From a bacterium (GTDB taxonomy: Bacteria; Hinthialibacterota; Hinthialibacteria; H5-UNCL2): a DNA stretch of 64,000 nt. The translations under genes and the position numbers were made by a program. Shown in pieces: positions 54,197-62,302 of this stretch. The DNA is taken from contig JABTUV010000002.1 of NCBI GenBank assembly GCA_015075175.1, forward strand, positions 124,001 to 188,000, in the 5' to 3' direction. The notes under the pieces are model-generated. The model ran no database searches. It worked only from the letters and a program-made list of their open reading frames with translations, and was not told the origin of the DNA. The stretch's first letter is position 1; each line of letters opens with the position of its first letter.

Positions 54197-55020
54197 CTCT
54201 GAGGCCGTGGTATTGTCCCCTCTCCCTTGGGGAGAGGTGAAGATCGCGCTACGCGCCCCTCTCTCAAGGAGGGACGGTCCCCTCCCTTGGGGAGAGCTTC
54301 TCTCTGAGAGCGCGCTGCAACGATGCGGTATCGTGTCCCCTCGCCCGGCGCCGCGCCGACCTCTGGGGAGAGGTGAAGATCGCGTGCTACGCGTCCCCTC
54401 CCACAGGAGAGAGAGCAGTCCCTCTCCCCGGGGAGGGTTAGGGTGAGGGGGTATGCAACGATGTCCGGCGGGCATCCCTCTCCCCGGCGCGGGCCGCGCC
54501 GAGAGGGAGAGGTGAAGATCGCGCCACGCGCCCCTTCTCCAAGGAGATGCGCGCCTGGGGGAGATGCGGCGTGAGTGTGGAGCGAGGCAACGATGCGGCG
54601 CCGGAGGCCCCCTCACCCGGCGCTACGGAGAGGGCGCCGACCTCTCCCTCAGGGAGAGGTGAAGATCGCGCGCGCGCCCCTCTCTCAAGGAGAGGTTGTC
54701 CGCCTCCCGCGGGAGAGGTTACTGGAGGGCCCCTTTCGATGCGGCGCGCTCAAGCGAGCCCTCACCCGGCGCTGCGCCGACCTCTCCCTCAGGGAGAGGT
54801 GAGATCGCGCCTACGCGCCCTTAGGAGCCATTGAGGCGGAGAGGGTTATGTGTGGAGGTGAGTGCGCCGCAACGATGCGGCGTGCCGGAGGCGGGCATCC
54901 CTCAGCCCGGCGCTGGGCGCCGACCTCTCCCTCAGGGAGAGGTGAAGCGTTGCGGCTTCGCGCCCTCTCTCGCGGGCGAGAGATTGTCACCCTCCTCCCC
55001 AGGGAGAGGGCCAGCGTGCA
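54197..55020. repeat. Tandem array of CTCTCCCTCAGGGAGAGG palindromic units
   Basis: Six or so degenerate units of about 110-150 bp. Recurrent words: CCTCTCCC(TCAGG)GAGAGGTG, AAGATCGCGCTACGCGCCCC, TCTCTCAAGGAGAGG, GCAACGATGCGG, CCCTCACCCGGCGC. Palindromes are dense. It fills the 1-kb gap between the divergent kinase and regulator operons; no gene is seen within it. Confidence 0.8.
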
Positions 55021-55173
55021 GACGACGGCGCGTCAATCGCAGCCGCCGCAACCTCTTGCGATGGCATCGGGCGGCCAGTCCCCGCTTGATTTTTCCCAAT
55101 CGATTCTATCCGGCTGTGGACGAGACATCCGGCACGGGGGACGCATGAGAACCAAACAGAAGAAATATCGGCA

Positions 55174-55496
55174 ATGGACGAACCGACCGCCTGGGACTCC
55201 CCCTGGACGTTGGTGCTGCTCTTGGCGCTCTTGTGCCTGGGCATGGGGTTGTGGTTGAGCGTGCCCGGTCCGGTTGGACCCCTGACTCGCCCTCCGCCCT
55301 GGCCGAGCGCTTCCTGGGCGATCCCGCCGCCCGGAAGGCGCTTGAGCAGATGCGCGACGACCACCAGGAGCGCCTGGCTGCCATGAAAACCGACCACCAG
55401 GCGAAGGTGGACAAGTTGAAGGGGCAAATCCAGGCGGCGCGGCGCGAGAACGCCCGCCTGCTTGGGGAAATCGAGAAACGGTCCGCCACGCCATGA
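55174..55496 (+). CDS. Small single-pass membrane protein with coiled coil (one frameshift)
   Basis: From ATG 55174: short acidic N-terminus, one membrane helix (about 12-31, LVLLLALLCLGMGLWLSVPG), then after a one-base deletion near 55275 the frame ERFLGDPAARKALEQMRDDHQERLAAMKTDHQAKVDKLKGQIQAARRENARLLGEIEKR, a long charged coiled coil. About 107 residues. The stop overlaps the ATG of the NtrC-like gene (ATGA), so they are co-translated. Function unknown; an accessory to the signalling system is plausible. Confidence 0.65.
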
Positions 55497-56929
55497 GCGA
55501 AACCCGCGCCGGTAAGACTCCCAAGGGCAGCGTGCTGGTCGTCGACGACGAGCGCAACATGTGCCGCATTCTGAACAAGGTACTGAGCGACGAGGGTTAC
55601 CGCGTCCATTGCGTGCACACCGCCGAGGACGCCCTCGCCTGGCTGCCCGGAAACCACGCCGACATCGTGCTCACCGATTTGCACCATGGCCGGCATGGAC
55701 GGCTTGGACCTCCTGGAGCAGGTCCGTCCCATCAGCCGGAGACCTGCGTGATTGTCGCGACCGCCTATTCGACGGTGGAAAACGCGGTGCAGGCGATGAA
55801 GGCGGGTGCCGCGACTACGTCAAGAAGCCATTGACAACGACGAGCCTGGTCCCATCCTGCGCAACGCCATGGAGCGGCAGCAGCCGCTGGAGCAGAACCG
55901 CTACCTGCAGCAGCAGCCATGAGCGCTTCCAGATGGACAACATGATCGGGCGTCGCCGCCCATGCAGAAGATCTACGACCTCGTGCTCAAGGTGGCGCCG
56001 CTGGACAGCACGGTCCTGATCTCGGGCGAGAGCGGGACGGGCAAGGAACTGGTCGCGCGCGCCATCCACCATCATTCGCATCGCGCCAAGAAGCTCCTGG
56101 TCGCCTTCAGCTGCGCCTCGCTGCCCTCCGAACTCCTGGAGAGCGAGTTGTTCGGCTTCGAGAGGGGCGCCTTCACCGGTGCACACCGTGAGAAGAAGGG
56201 CCTGGTCGAGGCGGCGGAAGGCGGCTCGCTCTTTCTCGATGAGGTGGGCGAGATGCCGCTCGAGCTGCAGGCCAAGTTTCTGCGCTTCCTGGAGTCGCGC
56301 CAATATCGGCGTCTGGGCAGCACCGCCGCCCGCACCGCCGACGTGCGCCTGATCGCGGCGACCTTTGCGAACAGAACCTGGCCGTCAGCGGTCAGGATAG
56401 CCCGCGAGGACCTTTTCTTCCGGCTCAACGTGGTGCAGATTGCGCTTCCGCCCCTGCGCGAGCGGGGTCGAGGATATTCCCCGCTGGTCAAGCACTTCAT
56501 CGGATTTTCAACGAACGTTACGGCGCTCCATTACTGGCATGGACCCGGAGGCCATGCAGGCGCTCTTGTCTTACGACTGGCCGACAAACGTGCGCCCTGC
56601 AGAACACGCTGGAAAACACCATGGTGACCTGAGCTCGGAGTGATCGAGACCCCGGACCTGCCGGCGCGCATCCTGGGCGGGCCGCCAGCCATGGGCGGTC
56701 AAGGACATCCCGCCTATACCGGGCTGTCGTTTCGCAAGGCCAAGGAGGCCTTGAGCGGCAGTGCTTCCGTTCCCTCTTGTCCTCGACGGAAAACAACGTG
56801 ACGCGGCCGCCTTGGAAGCGCGGGTTGTCGCGCCGCCAACTCTACGAGAGCTGCACAAGTATCATCTGCGCGCGAGAGGACGAGGAGATGCCCGTCGAGC
56901 CGGCGGGTGAGAGCGCTTGGGACGAGTGA
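55493..56929 (+). CDS. NtrC-family sigma-54-dependent response regulator (frameshifted)
   Basis: Receiver domain (VLVVDDERNMCRILNKVLSDEGY, phospho-Asp in IVLTDLH), then AAA+ activator domain: ISGESGTGKELVARAIHHHS (Walker A), ELFGFERGAFTGAHREKKG (the GAFTGA loop that contacts sigma-54), SLFLDEVGEMPLELQAKFLRFLE (Walker B), FFRLNVVQIALPPLRER, and the Fis-type HTH tail NNVTRAA...RQLYE before TGA 56927-56929. Frame changes at about 55690, 55830-55960, 56370 and several in 56470-56900. It activates sigma-54 promoters, probably including the one at 57171. Confidence 0.85.
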
Positions 56930-56941
56930 TCCTCCCATGCT

Positions 56942-56963
56942 ACTGTGCGGAAATCCGCACAGT
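56942..56963. repeat. Nine-base-pair hairpin after the NtrC-like gene
   Basis: ACTGTGCGG / CCGCACAGT with loop AAAT, 13 bases after the stop. There is no T-run directly after, but T-rich sequence follows from about 57003. It may be a terminator or a processing hairpin. Confidence 0.5.
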
Positions 56964-57170
56964 GGCGGGGCGATAGTATAGCTTACTTCCTCGCACATGT
57001 CAGTTTTCTTTTTTTGATGAATCTCCAATTAGATTCCTAACTATATGTTTTCACTAAAGTTACATCGGGCTTCAATTCGGGTGAATTCCCGCCGTTTCTC
57101 GCCTGCTTCGCTTTCGCAAGTCTTTATTTATCAAGAGGATAAGCAACAAGTCGAGCGCAAGTCACGATTC

Positions 57171-57186
57171 TGGCACAAGCGTTGCT
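57171..57186 (+). promoter_or_regulatory. Sigma-54 promoter
   Basis: TGGCAC-AAGCG-TTGCT: GG and GC elements separated by exactly 10 bases, the invariant -24/-12 spacing. The predicted start site (about 57197) is 26 bases before the sigma gene ATG. The upstream 230 bp (56930-57170) is AT-rich and could hold activator sites; I cannot identify them. Confidence 0.85.
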
Positions 57187-57222
57187 TGTAATGCGGCTTG
57201 GAAGCAGAAAGGAGCGAGCGCC

Positions 57223-58052
57223 ATGGCCCGACCGCTGGAAAGCTGGATGTGTATCTGAAGGCGATCAGCAGGGTTCCGTTGCTTTCGGCCGACGAGGAGC
57301 GAGTGCTGGCGGAGCGCGCAGCACACGGCGACGCAGAGGCCAAACGCCGCCTGGCCGAGGCCAACCTGCGCTTCGTGGTCAAGATCGCCAAAGCGTATCG
57401 CCACCGGGGCCTGCCTCTGTTGGACTTGATTCAGGAGGGCAACGTCGGCCTCATGGAGGCCATCAACAAGTTCGACTATCGCAAGGGCTTCCGGTTGACG
57501 ACCTACGCGGCATGGTGGATTCGGCTCTACATCCAGCGGGCGCTGGAGCAGAAGGCGCATCCGGTCAACATCCCCATCAACAAGATCGAAATCCTGCGCA
57601 AGATTCACACGCTGGAGCAGGAATTTCTGCATGCGCGCGGGCGCATGCCCTTCACCCACGAAATCGCCGAGCGGCTCGGGCTGCCCATGCGCAAGGTGGA
57701 CGAGGTTTTGCAGCTGGATACCTCGTTTATTTCGCTGGAGTCCAGCGCCGAAGAGGACGGTGTGCCGATGGAACGGGTCATCTCCGACCAGCGCATTTGT
57801 GCGCCCCAGGAGTCGCTGCGTTACGAGGAGATGGACAACCGGCTGGAGCGCGCCATGACGGTGCTTTCGGCGCGGGAGAAGGACGTGATCGAACGGCGCT
57901 ACGGGCTGGACGCCTCCGGCAGCCCCTGGAGCCTGCGCAAGATCGGCAAGGCGATCGGACTCTCGGCGGAGGGCGTGCGGCGGATCGAGGAACAAGCCCT
58001 GCTCAAACTACGCCGCGCGCGCGTCCGCCGGTTTGTTGAGGGTCTGATCTAG
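57223..58052 (+). CDS. Sigma-70-family RNA polymerase sigma factor (group 2/3)
   Basis: About 276 residues. Region 1.2/2: LDVYLKAISRVPLLSADEERVLAERAAHGDAEAKRRLAEANLRFVVKIAKAYRHRGLPLLDLIQEGNVGLMEAINKFDYRKGFRLTTYAAWWIRLYIQRAL, with -10 recognition residues conserved. Region 3 follows, then region 4 with LRKIGKAIGLSAEGVRRIEEQALLKLRR. ATG 57223 has AGGAG upstream but needs one base restored at about 57240; otherwise TTG 57198 is in frame. Alternative sigma (RpoS/RpoH/FliA-like class uncertain) made under sigma-54 control. Confidence 0.9.
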
Positions 58053-58081
58053 TTGCACTCTACCCACACCCCTGCTCCCGC

Positions 58082-58120
58082 GAAATCGGCGGTGCTCCCC
58101 GGCGCCGCCGATTTCCTTTT
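58082..58120 (+). terminator. Rho-independent terminator after the sigma gene
   Basis: 11-bp perfect stem GAAATCGGCGG / CCGCCGATTTC (58082-58092, 58105-58115) followed by CTTTT. The GTAG repeat begins at the next base. Confidence 0.75.
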
Positions 58121-58253
58121 GTAGCGCCGGCATCCTGCCGGCTCGCGTGGGCGGCGTCCCGCCCCCAGGCCTCGCCGCGCGTCCGGGGCGCTTGTCACTC
58201 CGAAGCGTGTGGGCAAGATGCCCACACGCAAGCCGGCGGGACGCCGGCGCTAC
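58121..58253. repeat. Compound palindromic repeat, GCCGGCATCCTGCCGGC family (copy 4)
   Basis: Begins GTAGCGCCGGCATCCTGCCG, has GTGGGCGGCGTCCCGCCC and GTGTGGGCAAGATGCCCACAC inside (58207-58227), and ends with inverted GCCGGCGCTAC. It is the most complete of the four copies (133 bp). Confidence 0.9.
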
Positions 58254-58312
58254 GGTTTCCCGGTCGACGCCTTGATTTCTCCGGCGCGGTCGCCTATCTT
58301 ACTTGCGTCAGC

Positions 58313-58400
58313 GGAGGGATGGCCGAGCGGTTGAAGGCGCCGGTCTTGAAAACCGGAACGGGGCGACCTCGTTCGTGGGTTCGAATCCCTCCCTCCGCCA
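58313..58400 (+). tRNA. tRNA-Ser (anticodon TGA), two bases missing in T-stem
   Basis: Acceptor GGAGGGA (58313-58319) pairs with TCCCTCC (58390-58396), then G and encoded CCA. TGGCCGAGCGGTTGAAGGC D-arm, anticodon loop CTTGAAA with TGA, and long class-II variable arm (eight pairs, loop CGA) are correct. The T-arm reads GTGGG-TTCGAAT-CCC and then goes straight into the acceptor strand, so the last two bases of the T-stem (expected AC) are absent. The functional molecule should have them; this supports base deletions in the assembly. Confidence 0.92.
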
Positions 58401-58414
58401 GGAAGGAATGAGAC

Positions 58415-58503
58415 CGGTGGGACTTATGGGACCTATGCGGCATCCGCCGCGGAGACACCGGCATTCGCGCAAAGTTTCATGGGTCCCATAGATCCCATAA
58501 TCC
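58415..58503. repeat. ATGGGACCTATG / CATAGATCCCAT inverted repeat
   Basis: GTGGGACTTATGGGACCTATG (58417-58437) faces CATGGGTCCCATAGATCCCATAA (58480-58501). Purine-rich ATGGGAC words in opposite directions around a 42-bp centre. Origin unknown. Confidence 0.6.
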
Positions 58504-58516
58504 CAGGATAACCGCC

Positions 58517-58888
58517 ATGCCTACGCCCATCACCGTCGAAGTCGCCGGCAGAGTCTATCAGGCCGAGCTTGCCGATACACCATTCGCGCGAAAGGTCTAC
58601 AAGGCGCTGCCCATCGCGGCGCGCGGCAATCGCTGGGGCGAGGAGATTTACTTCAGCACGCCCGTGTCGGGAGGGCTGGACGAGACGGCCGACGACGTGG
58701 TCCCCGTTGGGACCATCGGCTACTGGCCGCCGGGCAAGGCCATCTGCTTCTTCTTCGGGCCGACGCCCGTCAGCGAGGATGACGAATGCCGCGCCGCCAG
58801 CCCGGTGAATCAGATCGGCAGGTTCCTGTCCGACACGGAATCGCTCAAACAGGCGCCGGACGGGGCGGAAGTGGTCATCACGGCGTAG
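58517..58888 (+). CDS. Cyclophilin-like fold protein (TM1367/DUF family)
   Basis: 123 residues. The pattern WGEEIYFSTPVSGGLDETADDVVPVGTIGYWPPGKAICFFFGPTPVSEDDECRAASPVNQIGRF matches the small cyclophilin-like family (Pfam Cyclophil_like). These lack the PPIase active site of true cyclophilins, and their function is unknown. ATG 58517 is directly after the inverted repeat; AACCGCC precedes it and no good RBS is seen. The stop TAG is the TAG of a GTAG repeat shared with the convergent oppC. Confidence 0.8.
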   Translation: MPTPITVEVAGRVYQAELADTPFARKVYKALPIAARGNRWGEEIYFSTPVSGGLDETADDVVPVGTIGYWPPGKAICFFFGPTPVSEDDECRAASPVNQIGRFLSDTESLKQAPDGAEVVITA

Positions 58889-58951
58889 GGTGCGCACCGC
58901 GCACCGACGCCGCATCTCGCGGGCTCGAATGGTGCGCGGTGCGCACCCTAC
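58885..58951. repeat. Inverted pair of GTAGGGTGCGC palindromes
   Basis: Left GTAGGGTGCGCACCGCGCAC and right GGTGCGCGGTGCGCACCCTAC. The two outer GTAG sequences give the TAG stop of the cyclophilin-like gene (58886-58888) and of oppC on the opposite strand (58950-58948). Confidence 0.9.
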
Positions 58952-59796
58952 TTTTTCAATTGCGGGTCCAGCGCGTCGCGCAGGCCGTCGCCCACGAAGT
59001 TGAGCGAGAATAAAATCACGGTCAGGACCGCGCCGGGGAAGATCAGCATCCACGGATAGCTCTGCATGGCGTCCGCCCCCGCCTTGGCCAGCTTGCCGAG
59101 GCTCGCGTAAGGATCGGGCACGCCCAGCCCGAGGAAACTCAGAAAAGACTCCTCCAGCATCACCGCGGGGACCATCAGCGTCGAGTAGACGATGACGGGG
59201 CCTAAGACATTGGGCAGAATGTGCCGGAAGAGAAAGCGGCGGCGGCCGCAGCCGACGGCGCGCGCCGCCTCCACGTACTCCTTCTCCTTCACCGACAGCA
59301 CCTGGCCGCGTACGATGCGGCTCATGGTCAGCCACTGCACCGCCCCCAGCGCGATGAAGAGATTCAGGATGCTGCGTCCGAAGACGACCAGGAGAATGAT
59401 CACGAGGAACATCCAGGGCAGGCCGTAAAGGATGTCCACGACGCGCATCATTACGTTGTCCAGGCGGCCGCCGGCGTAGCCGGCGACGGCGCCGTAGGTG
59501 ACGCCGATGACCAGACTGACGGCGGTCGCCAAGAGTCCCACCGCCAGGCTGATGCGGGTCCCGTAGAGCACGCGCGACAGCAGGTCGCGCCCCAGGTCGT
59601 CGGTTCCCAGCGGATGGGCCGGACTGGGCGGGCGCGGGCCATATTCCAGGTTGATGCGTTCCTGCGGCGGGATCGGCAGGATCGGCGCCGCCAGCGCCAG
59701 TCCGACGATCACCGACAACACGATCATCGATCCCACCGCCATGCGATTGCGCATGAGCAGGCGCAGGGCGATGCGCGTCGGGCCGAGGGCTTTCAT
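58948..59796 (-). CDS. oppC: Oligopeptide ABC transporter permease OppC
   Basis: 282 residues from ATG 59796. N-terminal helix RNRMAVGSMIVLSVIVGLALAAPILP and OppC_N domain, then periplasmic HPLGTDDLGRDLLSRVLYGTRISLAVGL (OppC hallmark), five further helices and the EAA loop EKEYVEAARAVGCGRRRFLFRHILPNVLGPVIV that docks the ATPases. It ends in LRDALDPQLKK. It overlaps the oppB stop by four bases. OppD/OppF ATPases are not in the window and must be encoded elsewhere or left out by the edge. Confidence 0.95.
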   Translation of the reverse strand: MKALGPTRIALRLLMRNRMAVGSMIVLSVIVGLALAAPILPIPPQERINLEYGPRPPSPAHPLGTDDLGRDLLSRVLYGTRISLAVGLLATAVSLVIGVTYGAVAGYAGGRLDNVMMRVVDILYGLPWMFLVIILLVVFGRSILNLFIALGAVQWLTMSRIVRGQVLSVKEKEYVEAARAVGCGRRRFLFRHILPNVLGPVIVYSTLMVPAVMLEESFLSFLGLGVPDPYASLGKLAKAGADAMQSYPWMLIFPGAVLTVILFSLNFVGDGLRDALDPQLKK

Positions 59797-60716
59797 TTCG
59801 TGCCGTACCTCACGCGCGGATCCAGGATGGCATAGGCCACGTCGACCAGGAGATTGAAAAACACCAGCAGCGTGGAGTAAATCAGCACCGTACCCAGGAC
59901 CACGGTGTAATCGCGATTGAGGGCCGAGAGCACGAAATAGCGCCCCAGTCCGGGGATGGAGAAGATCGACTCGATCACGAGGATGCCGGTGAGCACGTGG
60001 GCGCTGGCCGGTCCCAGGTAGGAGACGACCGGCATGACGGCGGGACGGAGGGCGTGACGCAGGATGACGAGGCGCTCGGGCAGCCCCTTGGCGCGAGCGG
60101 TGCGAATGTAGTCGGTGCGAATCACTTCCAGCATCCCGCCCCGCGCCAGCCGCGCAATGTAGGCCGTATAAGGCAAAGCCAGCGCGATCGTGGGCAGGAT
60201 CATGTAACGCGCGCCCCGCCAGCCCGCGACCGGCAGCCAGTGCAGCGTGAGCGAAAAAAGCAACACCAGAAGCGGCCCCAGAACGAAGTTGGGAATGGAA
60301 ATCCCCGTCATGGAGCACGACATGAGGAGATGGTCCAGCCAGCTGTTCTGGCGCGCGCCGGCCAGGATGCCCGCCGACAAGCCCAAAACGACCGCCAGCG
60401 CCATTGCCATCGCGCCCAACAAGAGCGAGGTTCCGAAACCATCGGCGATGATCTCGTTGACAGTGCGACCTTCGTATTGAAACGACGGCCCCAGGTCGCC
60501 GCGCAAGAGGCCGCCCATGTCGATCAGGTACTGCCGCCAGACGGGCTTGTCGAAATGATACTTGGCCTCCAGGCTGCGCCGTACCTCTTCCGTCATGTTG
60601 CGTTCCTTGTCAAAGGGACCGCCGGGCGCCCCCCGCATGATGAAAAAGGAGGCGCTGGCGATGACGAAGATGACGGGGATGACGGACAGGAGGCGCTTGA
60701 GGATGTAGGTGGTCAT
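59793..60716 (-). CDS. oppB: Oligopeptide ABC transporter permease OppB
   Basis: 307 residues from ATG 60716 (MTTYILKRLLSVIPVIFVIASASFFIMRGAPGGPF). Six helices, periplasmic loop with NMTEEVRRSLEAKYHFDKPVWRQYL and GDLGPSFQYEGRTVNEI as in OppB, EAA loop DYIRTARAKGLPERLVILRHALRPAVMPVVSYLG, and the end AYAILDPRVRYGTK. It overlaps both neighbours by four bases, so oppA2-oppB-oppC are translationally coupled. Confidence 0.95.
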   Translation of the reverse strand: MTTYILKRLLSVIPVIFVIASASFFIMRGAPGGPFDKERNMTEEVRRSLEAKYHFDKPVWRQYLIDMGGLLRGDLGPSFQYEGRTVNEIIADGFGTSLLLGAMAMALAVVLGLSAGILAGARQNSWLDHLLMSCSMTGISIPNFVLGPLLVLLFSLTLHWLPVAGWRGARYMILPTIALALPYTAYIARLARGGMLEVIRTDYIRTARAKGLPERLVILRHALRPAVMPVVSYLGPASAHVLTGILVIESIFSIPGLGRYFVLSALNRDYTVVLGTVLIYSTLLVFFNLLVDVAYAILDPRVRYGTK

Positions 60717-62302
60717 GAGGCTGCCGGCAGGAGCGAAACTTCCTTGAGCGGGCGCAGCGAGAGCGCGTTGAAGGGCATGTTCTTGATGCGCGGGCTGACC
60801 AGTTCGCGCGCCACCAGGTGGTAGAGGGGGGCGATGGGACGGTCGACACGCACGAGGAGGTTCTCCGCGCTCATCAGCTGCTCCAGCCGCCGCGCCGGCT
60901 CGGGCAGGCGGTCGGCCTGCTCCACGTAATGGTCGAAGTGATGGTTCGAGTAGCCGCAGTGGTTGTTGCCGTTGTTGGTCGTGAAGATGCCCAGAAAAGT
61001 GATGGGATCGTAGAAGTCGCCGTACCAGCGGGCGCGCGAGAGGTCGTAGCGCATGGCGGCCCGCTCGGCCAGATAGACTTTCCATTCGCACTTGCGGATG
61101 CCCAGGTTGACGCCCAGATGCTCCTGCCACATGGCCTGCAGGGTCTCGACCAAGCGCACGTGCACGTCCTGTTGATCGACCAGGATGTCGAGCGTGGGGA
61201 AGCCGGCGCCGCCGGAGAAGCCCGCCTCCGCCAGGAGCCGCCGCGCCTCCACCGGATCGAAGAGAGACTCGGCGGGCGGCGGCGACCAGCCCGGATAGCC
61301 CGGCGGAACCAACGCCGTGGTCGCAACCTCCCCCGCCCGCGTCACGTATTTGACGATCTTCTCCCGGTCGATGGCCAGCCCGAAGGCCTTGCGCACCTTC
61401 GGATTGTCAAACGGCCTTCGCGTCGTGTTGAACTCCACGTACATGGTGCCCCACAGCGTGGTGGCGCGATAGTCGGGATGCGCGCTGAGCCGGTCGATGT
61501 GCCCCTGCGGAATGTCCCGCACCCACAGCGTCTCGCCGCGCTCGTACATCTTCACGCTCGTGTCCAGGTTCTCCGTGGTGTAGATGACGACGCGCTGGAG
61601 CTTCACCTTGCCGGCGTCGTAGTAGTGGGGATTAGGCTCCAGCACGATGCGATGGTTCTGGCGATGCTCGACCAGCGTGAAGGGGCCGTTGCCCACGAAT
61701 GTCTCGGGGCGAATCCAGGTGACACCGAGGTCGGTCGCGCTCTTTTTGGTCGGCATGTAGGTGTGAAAGGCGGCCAGGTAGAGAAAGTAGGGCGTGGGGA
61801 CGACCAGTTCGACGACCAGCGTTTTCGCATCCGGCGCGGAGACGCCCACGCTGGAAAAATCGGTGGTCTTGCGCTCGTGGTAGGCCTTGGCGCCCTGAAG
61901 GAAGAACAGATAGTCGGCGTACTGCGAACCGGTGCGAGGGTTGAGCACGCGCTCCCAGGAATTGACAAAATCCTGCGCCGTGAGGGGAGTTCCATCGCTC
62001 CAGAGGCTGTCGCGCAGATGGAAGACGAAGCGCCGGCCGTCGGCGGCGGCGTCCCAGCGCATGGCTATCCCCGGTGCAATTGCCAGCGTGTGCGGATCGA
62101 TGGTGACGAGGCCCTCGAAGAGTTGCAGGGCGACGGTAGCGTCGGAGAGGCCGGTCATGAGCGCGGGATCCAGATGCTCGGGTTCGGCGGTCAGATTGAA
62201 GTAGAGCGTCTGGGGCGGGTCGGGCGGCTCGCCGCCGCCGCAACCGCACAGGGAAGCGACGCCCACCGCCGCGGTGGTCGCCAAGAACTCCCGCCGTCTC
62301 AT
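60713..62302 (-). CDS. Oligopeptide-binding lipoprotein (second copy, OppA-like)
   Basis: 529 residues from ATG 62302, which overlaps the TGA of the first binding protein. N-terminus MRRREFLATTAAVGVASLCGCGGG combines twin-Arg and lipobox features (Cys near 20). Family 5 solute-binding fold: EPEHLDPALMTGLSDATVALQLFEGLVTID, YTFHLRD equivalent FVFHLRDSLWSDGTPLTAQDF, NGPFTLVEHRQNHRIVLEPNPHYY, and AFGLAIDREKIVKYVTR. It delivers peptides to OppBC from the periplasmic face of the inner membrane. Confidence 0.92.
   Translation of the reverse strand: MRRREFLATTAAVGVASLCGCGGGEPPDPPQTLYFNLTAEPEHLDPALMTGLSDATVALQLFEGLVTIDPHTLAIAPGIAMRWDAAADGRRFVFHLRDSLWSDGTPLTAQDFVNSWERVLNPRTGSQYADYLFFLQGAKAYHERKTTDFSSVGVSAPDAKTLVVELVVPTPYFLYLAAFHTYMPTKKSATDLGVTWIRPETFVGNGPFTLVEHRQNHRIVLEPNPHYYDAGKVKLQRVVIYTTENLDTSVKMYERGETLWVRDIPQGHIDRLSAHPDYRATTLWGTMYVEFNTTRRPFDNPKVRKAFGLAIDREKIVKYVTRAGEVATTALVPPGYPGWSPPPAESLFDPVEARRLLAEAGFSGGAGFPTLDILVDQQDVHVRLVETLQAMWQEHLGVNLGIRKCEWKVYLAERAAMRYDLSRARWYGDFYDPITFLGIFTTNNGNNHCGYSNHHFDHYVEQADRLPEPARRLEQLMSAENLLVRVDRPIAPLYHLVARELVSPRIKNMPFNALSLRPLKEVSLLPAAS

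Noticed and set aside
54145-54616. N-terminal extension of the histidine kinase frame
   Set aside because: This part is translated palindromic repeat (Arg/Pro/Ser-rich) and an ATG with the right downstream sequence lies at 54144.
58313-58400. Alternative acceptor stem starting at 58311
   Set aside because: It would give GCGGAGG paired with CCTCCGC but no correct discriminator-CCA. The frame from 58313 gives the standard tRNA-Ser layout with G-CCA, at the cost of two missing T-stem bases.
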